A program made the translations under genes and the position numbers. This document shows, one piece after another, positions 50,793 through 59,156 of a DNA stretch of 64,000 nt (its first letter is position 1; each line of letters begins with the position of its first letter). This DNA is from Terriglobia bacterium (GTDB lineage: Bacteria; Acidobacteriota; Terriglobia; Bryobacterales; Bryobacteraceae): positions 1 to 64,000 of the forward strand of contig JAIQFI010000033.1 of NCBI GenBank assembly GCA_020073345.1, in the 5' to 3' direction. The notes under the pieces are model-generated. The model saw nothing but the letters and a program-made list of their open reading frames with translations, did no database searches and was not told the DNA's origin.

Positions 50793-51824
50793 ATGCCGTC
50801 CTCAACCCTATCGACATTTTCCGTCGCAGCGAGCTTTCTGGGAGTGGTTGCGTTCGCGCAAACGACCCCTCTCGTGACCCCCGTGGTCCAGTTGCAGAAC
50901 CTGGCGCATACCTCCGAAAGTCTCGAGAAAACGGTGCCGTTTTACCGCGATGTGCTGGGCTTGCCGGTAAACGGAGCTCGCGATCCGCTGACGCAGCAGC
51001 CCCAGAAGCTCGACGAGGACATGTCGAAGTTCACCGCGACGAAAGGCATGAGCTTTCGCGCCGCGACGTTCCGCATTCCGAACGCAGCCTTTGGATTTGA
51101 GTTGACGGAGTTCACGGGCGGATCGCGCAAGCCAGTACGCCCGAACATCCAGGACATTGGAGCGGCAACGCTGGCTTTGCAGGTGCGGGATATGGACAAG
51201 GCTTTGGCGAGAGTGAAAGCGTCAGGCGCGTCCGTAGTGACCATCGGCGGCGCTCCCTTAAACCCGACCGGAAATCTGAACAGCAAGCTTCGCGAGATCG
51301 TGGTTCGCGATCCCGATGGCTTCTTTGTTGAATTGCAGCAGCCCGATCCGCAGCCCGCCCCCGCCGCGAACACAACGGGCGATATTCTTGGCGCCTCGGT
51401 GCAGTTTTCGATCGAGGATTCCGTGAAGACTATCGAATTCTTGCGCGAGGCGATCGGGTTCAACGCGCGCGCGACGGGCGCGTTAGGAACCAACGCAGTG
51501 GTCGCGAACCTCATCGGCCTGCAAGGGGCGCAATGGCGCATCACGCACGGAAATATTCCGGGTACTACGCTCGATTTCGGACTAATCGAATATAGCGGTG
51601 TGCCACGCGCGAAACTCGTCGCCGGCGCGGAAGATCCGGGATCGCCCGCATTCACGATGGTGGTGCGCGATATCAACGCCGCCGTCGATCAGTGGACCAA
51701 GGCCGGCGGCACCGTGGCGACTACAGGCGCCAAGGCAATCGTGCGAGCGAACGGCGCGGGCAATGTGTTCGTCCGCGACGTCAACGGCTTCATGTGGGAA
51801 TTGATTCAGCGCGCTGCACAATAG
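50793..51824 (+). CDS. Secreted two-module VOC-family protein
   Basis: 343 residues from the ATG at 50793, which opens a signal peptide (STFSVAASFLGVVAFAQ); the ATG nine codons earlier lacks one. Two VOC modules: first VVQLQNLAHTSESLEKTVPFYRDVLGLPV...VRDPDGFFVELQQPD, second ILGASVQFSIEDSVKTIEFLREAIGF...VRDVNGFMWELIQ. The modules pair to form one metal-binding glyoxalase-like site (Glu in VELQQ and WELIQ). Periplasmic location is unusual. Substrate unknown. Monocistronic. Confidence 0.82.
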   Translation: MPSSTLSTFSVAASFLGVVAFAQTTPLVTPVVQLQNLAHTSESLEKTVPFYRDVLGLPVNGARDPLTQQPQKLDEDMSKFTATKGMSFRAATFRIPNAAFGFELTEFTGGSRKPVRPNIQDIGAATLALQVRDMDKALARVKASGASVVTIGGAPLNPTGNLNSKLREIVVRDPDGFFVELQQPDPQPAPAANTTGDILGASVQFSIEDSVKTIEFLREAIGFNARATGALGTNAVVANLIGLQGAQWRITHGNIPGTTLDFGLIEYSGVPRAKLVAGAEDPGSPAFTMVVRDINAAVDQWTKAGGTVATTGAKAIVRANGAGNVFVRDVNGFMWELIQRAAQ

Positions 51825-51937
51825 CTAACGCGAGAGAGGGATTCGCACCGGTGGGGCCCACTCAGGTCACATTTTGAATTTCGCGGTATGATGATACGGA
51901 TCTCGGTTCCAATAGCGACCGTTGGGAGTGAGCCCGA

Positions 51938-53203
51938 ATGAAAGCCCGTTTGTTCGTTGTTTTGTTCACCTTCGCCGCACTGATCGCAGTCTCCCGGATG
52001 GCGCCGGTGCCGGCCACCGTGTTCGCGCAGCAGACGGGCGCGCCACAGGGCAAAGGCTTCGGACGAGCGGGGACGCCTACCTTCGCGGGACCGCCGGCGG
52101 GAATGCAGGCCTTGCCGAATGATTTGTTCACCTCCAAGAACTTCTACCAGGACAGGGCTCTTTGGACGGACAAGCGGTACTTCCGCTGCAACTCTCCCCG
52201 CCAGATAACCGACATCTGGACCTCGGGCCGAATTGGCGCCAAGCCGCCCGCGTCCGCTTCGTGGGGCGACTGCAACATCGATTACTCGCGAGACAAAATC
52301 GTTAGTCCTTATCCCTACAAGACCGCCAAGGAACATTACGACGCATTGATGGCGAAGGCCAAGGCCGCAGGCGGCCCGACGGTTTATACGAAGGCCACGG
52401 TACCCGACTGGGATGGATGGTATGGCCGCGACAACTCCTATTCCAATTCCCAATGGACCTGGGGAACCATCAACCAGGTTCCTACAATCCTGTCGCTGCT
52501 CACTCCGGAATACCAGAAGCGCATGGTACAGATGAACTATCACGAGGGCGTGAATAATGCGCCGCAGTGGAACGCCTCCTTCTGCTATCCCGAAGGATTC
52601 ATGCGCTGGTGGTCGCAGGCCTCGGCAGGCGGGAATTTCCAGCTCACCATGAACGCGAGCCAAGTCCAGTTCCTGTCCGGCCTCGCTGCCAACTTCCTGC
52701 GGCAAGTCTTGATCGGAAAGGAGCATGTGCAAAAGGTCCCGCAGTGGTATGGGGAAACGGTTGGATTCTGGGATGGAACCACTCTGATCACCTGGACCGC
52801 GAATGTGCAAGGCTGGACCCTGTCGCACTCGATGTTCGAATTCAGCGACAAGCTGCAAACCATCGAAACCTATACGCCCGTCTACAATAACGGCGCCTTC
52901 GTGGGGCTGGATCACGAAGCGGTCTTCTACGATCCCGACGCGTTCGTCGCGCCCCTGCACCTCACTATGCGGTTCAATCGGGCTGCGGGTCTGGATAATG
53001 CCACCCGGCGGTACACCTACATCGAATGCTTGAGCAATCTCCGGGATGTGGATGGCCATCCGACGCAACTCACGGCGGCCAGCGACCGCTTCATCGACTA
53101 CTATGGCCGGCCGTGGGCCAAGAACTGGGAAAAATATTTCGAGGTTGGTTGGGATAAGCCGCAGGACGACCTTCCTAAGGAAATACTAGATATCTTTAAG
53201 TAA
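51938..53203 (+). CDS. Secreted 421-residue protein, copy A (unknown function)
   Basis: Signal peptide ending TVFAQQ, then a largely unrecognised secreted protein. Conserved features shared with copy B at 62173: [18 protein letters not shown], [11 protein letters not shown]-like segment, [63 protein letters not shown] and an almost identical C-terminal 40 residues. Six Cys suggest disulfides. The GFWDGTTL box resembles the domain in the 267-residue protein at 49918. GGGAG upstream. First gene of an electron-transfer operon with DUF6152, DUF6644 and a cytochrome c-PQQ protein. Confidence 0.8.
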   Translation: MKARLFVVLFTFAALIAVSRMAPVPATVFAQQTGAPQGKGFGRAGTPTFAGPPAGMQALPNDLFTSKNFYQDRALWTDKRYFRCNSPRQITDIWTSGRIGAKPPASASWGDCNIDYSRDKIVSPYPYKTAKEHYDALMAKAKAAGGPTVYTKATVPDWDGWYGRDNSYSNSQWTWGTINQVPTILSLLTPEYQKRMVQMNYHEGVNNAPQWNASFCYPEGFMRWWSQASAGGNFQLTMNASQVQFLSGLAANFLRQVLIGKEHVQKVPQWYGETVGFWDGTTLITWTANVQGWTLSHSMFEFSDKLQTIETYTPVYNNGAFVGLDHEAVFYDPDAFVAPLHLTMRFNRAAGLDNATRRYTYIECLSNLRDVDGHPTQLTAASDRFIDYYGRPWAKNWEKYFEVGWDKPQDDLPKEILDIFK

Positions 53204-53217
53204 ACAAGGAATAACAG

Positions 53218-53700
53218 ATGAACAAGAAAGCCTTGACGATGGTTGTGCCGGCAGCACTTCTATTAGCGCTATTTGTTACACCGGCCTTTTCGCACCATTC
53301 GTTCGCCATGTACGATCAGACCAAGACCGTAACGCTGACTGGAGCGGCCAAGCAGTTCGTGGCCCAGGCCAACCATGCCGAAATCCATTTCATTCTGATC
53401 GCGCCCGATCGCAAGGGCCTGGCGAAGGGTCCCGACGGCAAATACGTAGAGTGGGGCGTCGAGATGGCGGGCGCGGCTGCGGTAGCGCAGCAAGGGATTA
53501 CGGCGGAGACGTTTAAGGTTGGCACGGTATTCAGCGTCAAGCTGAATCCACTGCGGGATGGCAGCAATTTTGGATCCCGGATAGGCGCCATCGCCAAGTG
53601 CCCCACGGATCCGGCGACCAACAAGCCTAAACTGCCCGAAGCCGATAAGCACTGCGACTCCGTTCCTGGCAGCACACTGCTCGGCGGGACGACCTTTTAA
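53218..53700 (+). CDS. DUF6152-family secreted protein
   Basis: 160 residues: signal peptide ending TPAFS, then the family hallmark HHSFAMYDQTKTVTLTGAAKQF at the mature N terminus, where two histidines could bind metal. AAGGA precedes the ATG. The remainder is a small beta domain. DUF6152 proteins accompany DUF6644 and quinoprotein genes in Acidobacteria and Proteobacteria; biochemical role unknown. Fourteen bases after copy A. Confidence 0.85.
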   Translation: MNKKALTMVVPAALLLALFVTPAFSHHSFAMYDQTKTVTLTGAAKQFVAQANHAEIHFILIAPDRKGLAKGPDGKYVEWGVEMAGAAAVAQQGITAETFKVGTVFSVKLNPLRDGSNFGSRIGAIAKCPTDPATNKPKLPEADKHCDSVPGSTLLGGTTF

Positions 53701-53708
53701 GCGGTACT

Positions 53709-54218
53709 GTGAAGTCTTTCGCCGAGTGGCTGTCGACGACGTTTCTCAGTGTCTTCATCCAGAACCACAACAGTTGGGCCATCCCGACGATTCAGTCCAT
53801 TCACATCGTCGGCATCGCAATCGTATTGGGATCCGTGTTCATGATCGATCTTCGCCTGCTGGGCTTGGCGGGCATGGACCAAACGCTCCGGCAAACCAGC
53901 AACCGGTTCGGTCCCTGGCTGATGGGCGCGCTGTGGCTGATGCTCGCCACGGGGATCCTGATGGTGATTGGAGAGCCGGTGCGTGAACTCATCACGTTTT
54001 CGTTTTGGCTGAAGATGTTGCTGGTGGCGGTGGGCACGCTGATCGCGGTGATATTCCAGAGGGCCGTCCGCAAACACGAAGAAGTTGTGGAGACTCGCAG
54101 AGCGGTTAAGTATTTCGCGGTGCTGACGTTCCTGATCTGGGCATGCATTATTGTTCTCGGCCGCCTGATCGCCTATGACCATGTCTGGGGTTCCTGGTCG
54201 CCGGCAGCGAGGTCCTAA
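53709..54218 (+). CDS. DUF6644-like membrane protein, first copy
   Basis: 169 residues, four predicted helices. IHIVGIAIVLGSVFMIDLRLLG in helix 1 (His32), LMGALWLMLATGILMVIGE, FWLKMLLVAVGTLIAVIFQ, LTFLIWACIIVLGRLIAY. Starts at GTG. A His in helix 1 and GRLIA near the end recur in the next gene, so the pair is paralogous. The four-helix pattern with membrane histidine could hold haem b and pass electrons from the periplasmic quinoprotein to quinone; this is inference. Confidence 0.78.
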   Translation: MKSFAEWLSTTFLSVFIQNHNSWAIPTIQSIHIVGIAIVLGSVFMIDLRLLGLAGMDQTLRQTSNRFGPWLMGALWLMLATGILMVIGEPVRELITFSFWLKMLLVAVGTLIAVIFQRAVRKHEEVVETRRAVKYFAVLTFLIWACIIVLGRLIAYDHVWGSWSPAARS

Positions 54219-54221
54219 GCG

Positions 54222-54776
54222 ATGGATATCGCCGCGCTTCTCAGTTGGCTCGAGGCAACCAGTCTTGCGGCTAGAATTCGCGATTCGCTCTTTCTGTTTC
54301 CTCTCCTCGAGTCGTTTCACGTGATTGGCCTGGCTCTGGTCTTCGGGACAATTGCCGTCATCGACCTTCGGCTGTTGGGAGCCGCATCCACCGACCGGCC
54401 GTTCAAGCGGATGGCATCCGACATCCTGAAATGGACCTGGGCGGCCTTCGTCTTGACCGCGTTGACCGGATCGCTGATGTTCCTCACCAACGCGGGCGTG
54501 TACTATCACAACTTCTATTTCCGCTCGAAGATGGCGCTGCTGGTTCTCGCCGCGGTCAACATGCTTTCCTTTGAGCTGACTTTGGGGCGCACGGCTCATC
54601 GTTGGGATAAAGCGGCTGCCGCGCCTCCGGCCGGCCGAGCGGTTGCGATTTTGTCGCTCGCGATTTGGATTAGCGCGATCTTCGCGGGCCGCCTGATCGG
54701 CTTCACCACCAGCCGCGCTAAGCAGACTGCGCCTGCGCCGGCGGATTCAAGTCTCGAGGAGCTGTTCCAAAAATGA
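54222..54776 (+). CDS. DUF6644-like membrane protein, second copy
   Basis: 184 residues. Helix 1 [23 protein letters not shown] (His33) mirrors the previous gene, with a later [10 protein letters not shown]. Helix 3 region [22 protein letters not shown] adds His. A polar C-terminal tail ([22 protein letters not shown]) is absent from copy one. Gap of three bases to the previous gene. Two different DUF6644 paralogues in tandem suggest a heterodimer. Confidence 0.78.
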   Translation: MDIAALLSWLEATSLAARIRDSLFLFPLLESFHVIGLALVFGTIAVIDLRLLGAASTDRPFKRMASDILKWTWAAFVLTALTGSLMFLTNAGVYYHNFYFRSKMALLVLAAVNMLSFELTLGRTAHRWDKAAAAPPAGRAVAILSLAIWISAIFAGRLIGFTTSRAKQTAPAPADSSLEELFQK

Positions 54777-54786
54777 AGGAGGCACT

Positions 54787-56946
54787 ATGAAGACACGAAT
54801 GGTTCTCGCGATGACGACGGCAGCCTGCGGCGTGGTGATTTTGGTTGCCCAGCAGCGTCCGGCCGGACCCTATACGCAAGGGCAGGCCGCTGCGGGACGC
54901 GCACTCTACGACACTAATTGCACCTCATGTCATTCGCCCGATCTGAGCGGGCGCGAAGGTCCGCAATTGGCGGGCGCGAACTTCCTGGCACAGTGGGGTG
55001 ACCGGACCGCCGGCGAATTGATCACCTTCATGCAATTCACGATGCCTCCGGGCGGAGCCGCTCTTCCGGGCGATTCGTATGTAAACCTGGCTGCATTTAT
55101 TCTGGATGCCAATAGCGCGCGGGCGGGGAACCAGGCGCTTACCGCCGCAACAAGTGTCGCCATTCGCAGCGTCGCATCCGGCCAGCGCGCCGCGTATCTT
55201 CAAGCGGGCGGCGGCCCCGCATCGGTCGAAGCCAAGCAGGACAACTCCAAACAAGCTAAGCAGGCGAAACAAGAAAAGCAGGTGCCCCGCGGCATCACCG
55301 TTGAGGGCGAAGTGAAAAACTACGTTCCGGTCACGGACGCGATGTTTCGCAACCCGGATCCGGCCGACTGGCTGATGATCCGGCGCGATTACAAAGCCAG
55401 CTCGTTCAGCCCGCTGAACCAGATCACCACGCAGAACGTCAACGAATTGCGGCAGGTGTGGAGCTGGGCCATGCAGGATGGAAGTCCTCTCGGCAACGAT
55501 CCCGCGCCCATCGTCCACAACGGCGTGCTCTATGTGAACAACGCTGGCGGGGTGTTGCAGGCTCTGGACGCCAAGACCGGCGACCTGATTTGGGAGCATC
55601 GCTACGGAACCAACGCGGGCGCACCGGCGATGCGCGGCATCACCATCTACGGCGATAACGTCTACTTGACCAGCAACGATGCGCACCTGATGGCCTTCGA
55701 CGCACGCAATGGGCAGATCGTTTGGGATACCACCATCGGCGATCGCTCCAAGAATCAGCACTCCACCACCAGCGGACCGATTGCCGTGAAAGGCAAGCTG
55801 ATCCAGGGTCTGAGCGGTTGCCAGCAGTATGGCGGGGAGAAGTGCTTTATTAGCGCCTACGACGCCAAGACGGGCAAAGAGATTTGGCGCTTTTACACTA
55901 TTGCTCTGATGGGAGAGCCGGGAGGTGACACCTGGGGAGGTCTCCCCGATCGCTCGCGTGTGGGCGCGGAAACCTGGATCACTGGCAGCTACGATCCTGA
56001 CTTGAACCTCACTTATTGGGGAACCGCACAGGCCAAGCCTTGGATGCGCGCGAGCCGCGGATCGGGCAACGGCGCGACCTTATACGCTAACTCGACGCTG
56101 GCGCTGAATGCCGATACTGGGAAACTGGCCTGGTATTACGATCACGCGCCCGGCGAAACGCTGGATCTGGACGAGGTCTTCGAGCGGGTGCTGGTGGACG
56201 ATCAGGGCCAGAGTTACGTCTTCAGCGCCGGCAAACCCGGCATCCTGTGGAAGCTGGACCGCAAGACGGGGAAGCATCTGGGCCACAAAGAAATGGTGTT
56301 CCAGAATGTGTATGATTCCTTCGATCCAGCCAGCGGCGAGCCACACTTGCGTAACGATATCGTGGAACAAGGCATCGGCCAATGGGTGGCGAGTTGTCCT
56401 TCGACCGAAGGCGGCAAGAACTGGCCCGCGATGTCGTACTATCAGCCCGGCAATCGTCTGATTGTGCCTCTGAGCCAGAGCTGCATGGAATTCGCCGCGC
56501 AGGAAGTGGATAAATCGGACGGCAACGGGGCCGGAGGCGGCGCGCGCAACCGTTACTTTGAGATGCCTGGATCGGGCGGAAATGTCGGCAAGCTGGCGGC
56601 CTACGATGTCCGCACACTGCGCGAGCTGTGGAAATACGAGCAGCGGGCGCCATTTCTCACAGGCGTCTTGTCGACCGCGGGCGGCGTGGCGTTCGTGGGC
56701 GACCTGAATCGCATGTTACGTGCTTTCGATGCCAATACCGGCAAGATTCTGTGGGAGACGCGGCTTCCTGCCGCCGTGCAGGGCTTTCCTCTGACGTTTT
56801 CTGTGGGCGGCAAACAGTATCTCGCCGTGACCACGGCCAACGGCGGCGGCAGCCCTCGGAACGTGCCTCGGTTGGTGGCTCCGGATGTCCACGGTCCAGA
56901 TACGGGTAACGCGCTCTACGTGTTCGCGTTGCCGGACAGAAGATAG
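54787..56946 (+). CDS. Cytochrome c-PQQ propeller fusion dehydrogenase
   Basis: 719 residues: signal peptide, cytochrome c domain with CTSCH (Cys45, Cys48, His49; [18 protein letters not shown]), a Lys/Gln linker ([14 protein letters not shown], ~150-165), then an eight-bladed quinoprotein ([84 protein letters not shown]). PQQ oxidises an alcohol or sugar and passes electrons to the fused haem; haem first, propeller second is the reverse of quinohaemoprotein alcohol dehydrogenases. Last gene of the DUF6152/DUF6644 operon. Confidence 0.88.
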   Translation: MKTRMVLAMTTAACGVVILVAQQRPAGPYTQGQAAAGRALYDTNCTSCHSPDLSGREGPQLAGANFLAQWGDRTAGELITFMQFTMPPGGAALPGDSYVNLAAFILDANSARAGNQALTAATSVAIRSVASGQRAAYLQAGGGPASVEAKQDNSKQAKQAKQEKQVPRGITVEGEVKNYVPVTDAMFRNPDPADWLMIRRDYKASSFSPLNQITTQNVNELRQVWSWAMQDGSPLGNDPAPIVHNGVLYVNNAGGVLQALDAKTGDLIWEHRYGTNAGAPAMRGITIYGDNVYLTSNDAHLMAFDARNGQIVWDTTIGDRSKNQHSTTSGPIAVKGKLIQGLSGCQQYGGEKCFISAYDAKTGKEIWRFYTIALMGEPGGDTWGGLPDRSRVGAETWITGSYDPDLNLTYWGTAQAKPWMRASRGSGNGATLYANSTLALNADTGKLAWYYDHAPGETLDLDEVFERVLVDDQGQSYVFSAGKPGILWKLDRKTGKHLGHKEMVFQNVYDSFDPASGEPHLRNDIVEQGIGQWVASCPSTEGGKNWPAMSYYQPGNRLIVPLSQSCMEFAAQEVDKSDGNGAGGGARNRYFEMPGSGGNVGKLAAYDVRTLRELWKYEQRAPFLTGVLSTAGGVAFVGDLNRMLRAFDANTGKILWETRLPAAVQGFPLTFSVGGKQYLAVTTANGGGSPRNVPRLVAPDVHGPDTGNALYVFALPDRR

Positions 56947-56949
56947 CCG

Positions 56950-57990
56950 TTACGCGCACGCATGCCGATCCGAGACGATTTTCAACGCCTCCTCGAATCG
57001 CGGTAGCCGCATGTTCTGCAAGAGCCGTTCCCAATGAACCCGGCCATAGACGACTTTCATATCGTTGTCAGCCAGGTTGACCTCGCCCGCCCAGATGCGC
57101 CGATGAAAGTCCGTGAACGCGGGCACGGGCTGATTCCAGTCCACTGGCTTGCTCTTCGATCCCAGCCACAGGAAGGCCGCGCCGTAGAACATGTGGGCGA
57201 CCTGCTGCATGAGGAAGTATCGAGCCCTCTGGTATTCATCCGGCGTTTGCCCGAAATACTCCTGAAGATAAACCCGCTCCTCTGCCTCATTGGTTACGAC
57301 TAAATTCGCAAACACCGCCAGGTCCGCATACCGATCATTCAGGAAGGCAGCCTCCCAGTCCACCAGCCATACGCGGTGTCCGTCGAACAGGACGTTGTCC
57401 GGCTTGAACAGATCGTTGTGACTCGAGACCATGTCGACTTCCTGCCGCGGATAGACTTCAGCCAGTCGCGCGTGCCAGGCGAGGAGTTCCCCGAACTCAC
57501 TTTCAGAGAAAATGTTCGCCGCCCGAAGGGTCTGGATGAATCCGTCCAGCGCAGCTCCTTTGTTTAACAGAAACATGCATGAGGTGTTGAGGTGATCCAC
57601 GCGTCTGGGAAACGGCGGTAGTGCATGCAGGGTCCGCAGCGTAGCGGGCACCCGGACGAGCGCGTCGGCCATGGGAAAAGGCACGGCATCCACAAAATCA
57701 GTAATGGAAATCCGGTCTTCGATGCTGGTGTAGAAGATATGCGGCGCTAGGCCCGCTTCCGCTGCCGTCTTCATGCAAGTGAAGTGTTGTGGAAGCGTGG
57801 GATCTTGTGTACGCGTGATGATTCGCAACAGGTATGGGGATCCTCGCACGATGATGCGGTAGACCAGAGCTCCACTCTGGCCTTTGGTCAGCATGGCGAT
57901 GTCGTCGAACTCTTCTACCCCGAACGCTTCGCGCAGGCCGCGAGTCACTGCCGCGCTCTTGTCTTCTGGAATTACGTTTTGTAGAACCAA
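56950..57990 (-). CDS. APH/choline-kinase-family protein kinase-like phosphotransferase
   Basis: 346 residues. Glycine loop LTKGQSGALVYRI (~35-46), Brenner motif SSHNDLFKPDNVLFDG (His191, Asp193 catalytic, Asn199) and metal-binding WLVDWEAAF (Asp211). Like choline/ethanolamine or aminoglycoside phosphotransferases; substrate unknown, and it need not be a resistance gene. The start appears to be TTG (57990) with GGGAGGA upstream. Three bases from the convergent quinoprotein gene; monocistronic. Confidence 0.85.
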   Translation of the reverse strand: MVLQNVIPEDKSAAVTRGLREAFGVEEFDDIAMLTKGQSGALVYRIIVRGSPYLLRIITRTQDPTLPQHFTCMKTAAEAGLAPHIFYTSIEDRISITDFVDAVPFPMADALVRVPATLRTLHALPPFPRRVDHLNTSCMFLLNKGAALDGFIQTLRAANIFSESEFGELLAWHARLAEVYPRQEVDMVSSHNDLFKPDNVLFDGHRVWLVDWEAAFLNDRYADLAVFANLVVTNEAEERVYLQEYFGQTPDEYQRARYFLMQQVAHMFYGAAFLWLGSKSKPVDWNQPVPAFTDFHRRIWAGEVNLADNDMKVVYGRVHWERLLQNMRLPRFEEALKIVSDRHACA

Positions 57991-58046
57991 AGGAATCCTC
58001 CCATGGTACGGATCATACCCGATAGCGAATCGGGATGTCGCCTTGT

Positions 58047-58076
58047 TTTCAATATGTTAGATCTGCTATATTGAAA
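58047..58076. promoter_or_regulatory. 9-bp inverted repeat, candidate operator
   Basis: TTTCAATAT-N12-ATATTGAAA, perfect over nine bases and AT-rich in a GC-rich setting. It lies between the start of the APH-type gene and the end of the SMP-30-like gene, both on the minus strand. No U-tract follows, so it is a better operator than terminator. A second small repeat, ATTCC-CTATT-GGAAT, is at 58091-58105. Confidence 0.4.
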
Positions 58077-58185
58077 GTGGGGGGAAGGTAATTCCCTATT
58101 GGAATCCGTCCATTTTCCAGCCCAGCTTGAGCGGGCGGAGTGCTCCCACAACCAGATGTAAGCGGAGACGCGCGGGGCTGAAGTC

Positions 58186-59118
58186 TTACTTCGGTAGCGG
58201 GACAGGGAACAGGCGGAAGGGGCCCTTGTCGGCGTCGGGGTTCTTGGCGTCGCGCTGCTTGAGCTTTCCTTCCATGGTCCAGCCCATTCCTTTGGTGACC
58301 GTGACGGCGGGAGTGCCGCCTTCCATGCCGCCTTCCTTGAGCGTCGTGATTTCGATGCTATCGCCGTTCGGGACACCCATCGCCGTGCGGCTGGCCCCCT
58401 CGGCGATGATCAATCGCTTGCCGTCGATGGCGCGCATTCCATCGGGACCTTGCAGCGGGCGCGACTGTTTGAGCTCGATGATCTTGGTGGCCTTGCCGTC
58501 TTTGGCGAGATCCAGGCGCAGGATCTTGCTGGTGGTGACGGTGTTGACGTAGAGCTTGTCGGGATCGTTCAAGAACGCGAGGCCGTCGGCTCCCGCGAGC
58601 AGCGGGTCGGAGGCGACTTCAACGCCAGTTGTCGCAAAGGGCGTGTTCGCGCCCTTGGGGAACATGAAGATCTTGGCGCCAGTCGTATCGGTGATGAAGA
58701 GCGACCCGTCCTTGCGCACGGCCAGGTCATTGCAGAAGGGGTTGGCGGTGGGGATGGTGAGTTCTTCCTTGGCGGCTCCGGTCTTGAGGTCGAAGGTTTT
58801 GACTCCGGCCTGACAGACCAGCAGGCGGCCGGATTTCTCATCGGCGAGCACGCCCAGCAAGGGCCCTTTGTTTTTGCTCGCATCGATCCACTGGGAGGCA
58901 TTGTTTTCGCCGCGTGGAATGCGCCAGACAGTGCTGGTGCCGAAGCTGCCGATGATGATGGCTCCGTCGGCGGTAGAGGTGATGCTTTCGGGGAACAGGT
59001 TCTTGCTGGCGATGGTGATGATGGCCGGGTCGGCGGCGAACAGCACGCAGGCGACCAGTAGGTTAGCGGCGGCGGCCCATTTGATCCACCGTTTGGTCAG
59101 GGGCTTGCTGAGTTGCAT
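58186..59118 (-). CDS. Secreted SMP-30/gluconolactonase-like propeller
   Basis: 310 residues from the ATG at 59118 (signal-anchor KRWIKWAAAANLLVACVLFA). Blade motifs: SITSTADGAIIIGSFGTSTVWRI, LLGVLADEKSGRLLVCQAG, NDLAVRKDGSLFITDT, GADGLAFLNDPDKLYVN, QGPDGMRAIDGKRLII. Six-bladed SMP-30-type propellers bind a divalent metal and hydrolyse lactones, so it could open a lactone made by the upstream quinoprotein (inference). Thirty-eight bases after that gene. Confidence 0.78.
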   Translation of the reverse strand: MQLSKPLTKRWIKWAAAANLLVACVLFAADPAIITIASKNLFPESITSTADGAIIIGSFGTSTVWRIPRGENNASQWIDASKNKGPLLGVLADEKSGRLLVCQAGVKTFDLKTGAAKEELTIPTANPFCNDLAVRKDGSLFITDTTGAKIFMFPKGANTPFATTGVEVASDPLLAGADGLAFLNDPDKLYVNTVTTSKILRLDLAKDGKATKIIELKQSRPLQGPDGMRAIDGKRLIIAEGASRTAMGVPNGDSIEITTLKEGGMEGGTPAVTVTKGMGWTMEGKLKQRDAKNPDADKGPFRLFPVPLPK

Positions 59119-59156
59119 CCCTTCTATAATGACTGAAAGCGGCAGCAGACGCGAGG

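Noticed and set aside
56950-57990. Aminoglycoside resistance gene
   Set aside because: Only the generic APH/choline-kinase motifs are present and nothing indicates an antibiotic substrate.
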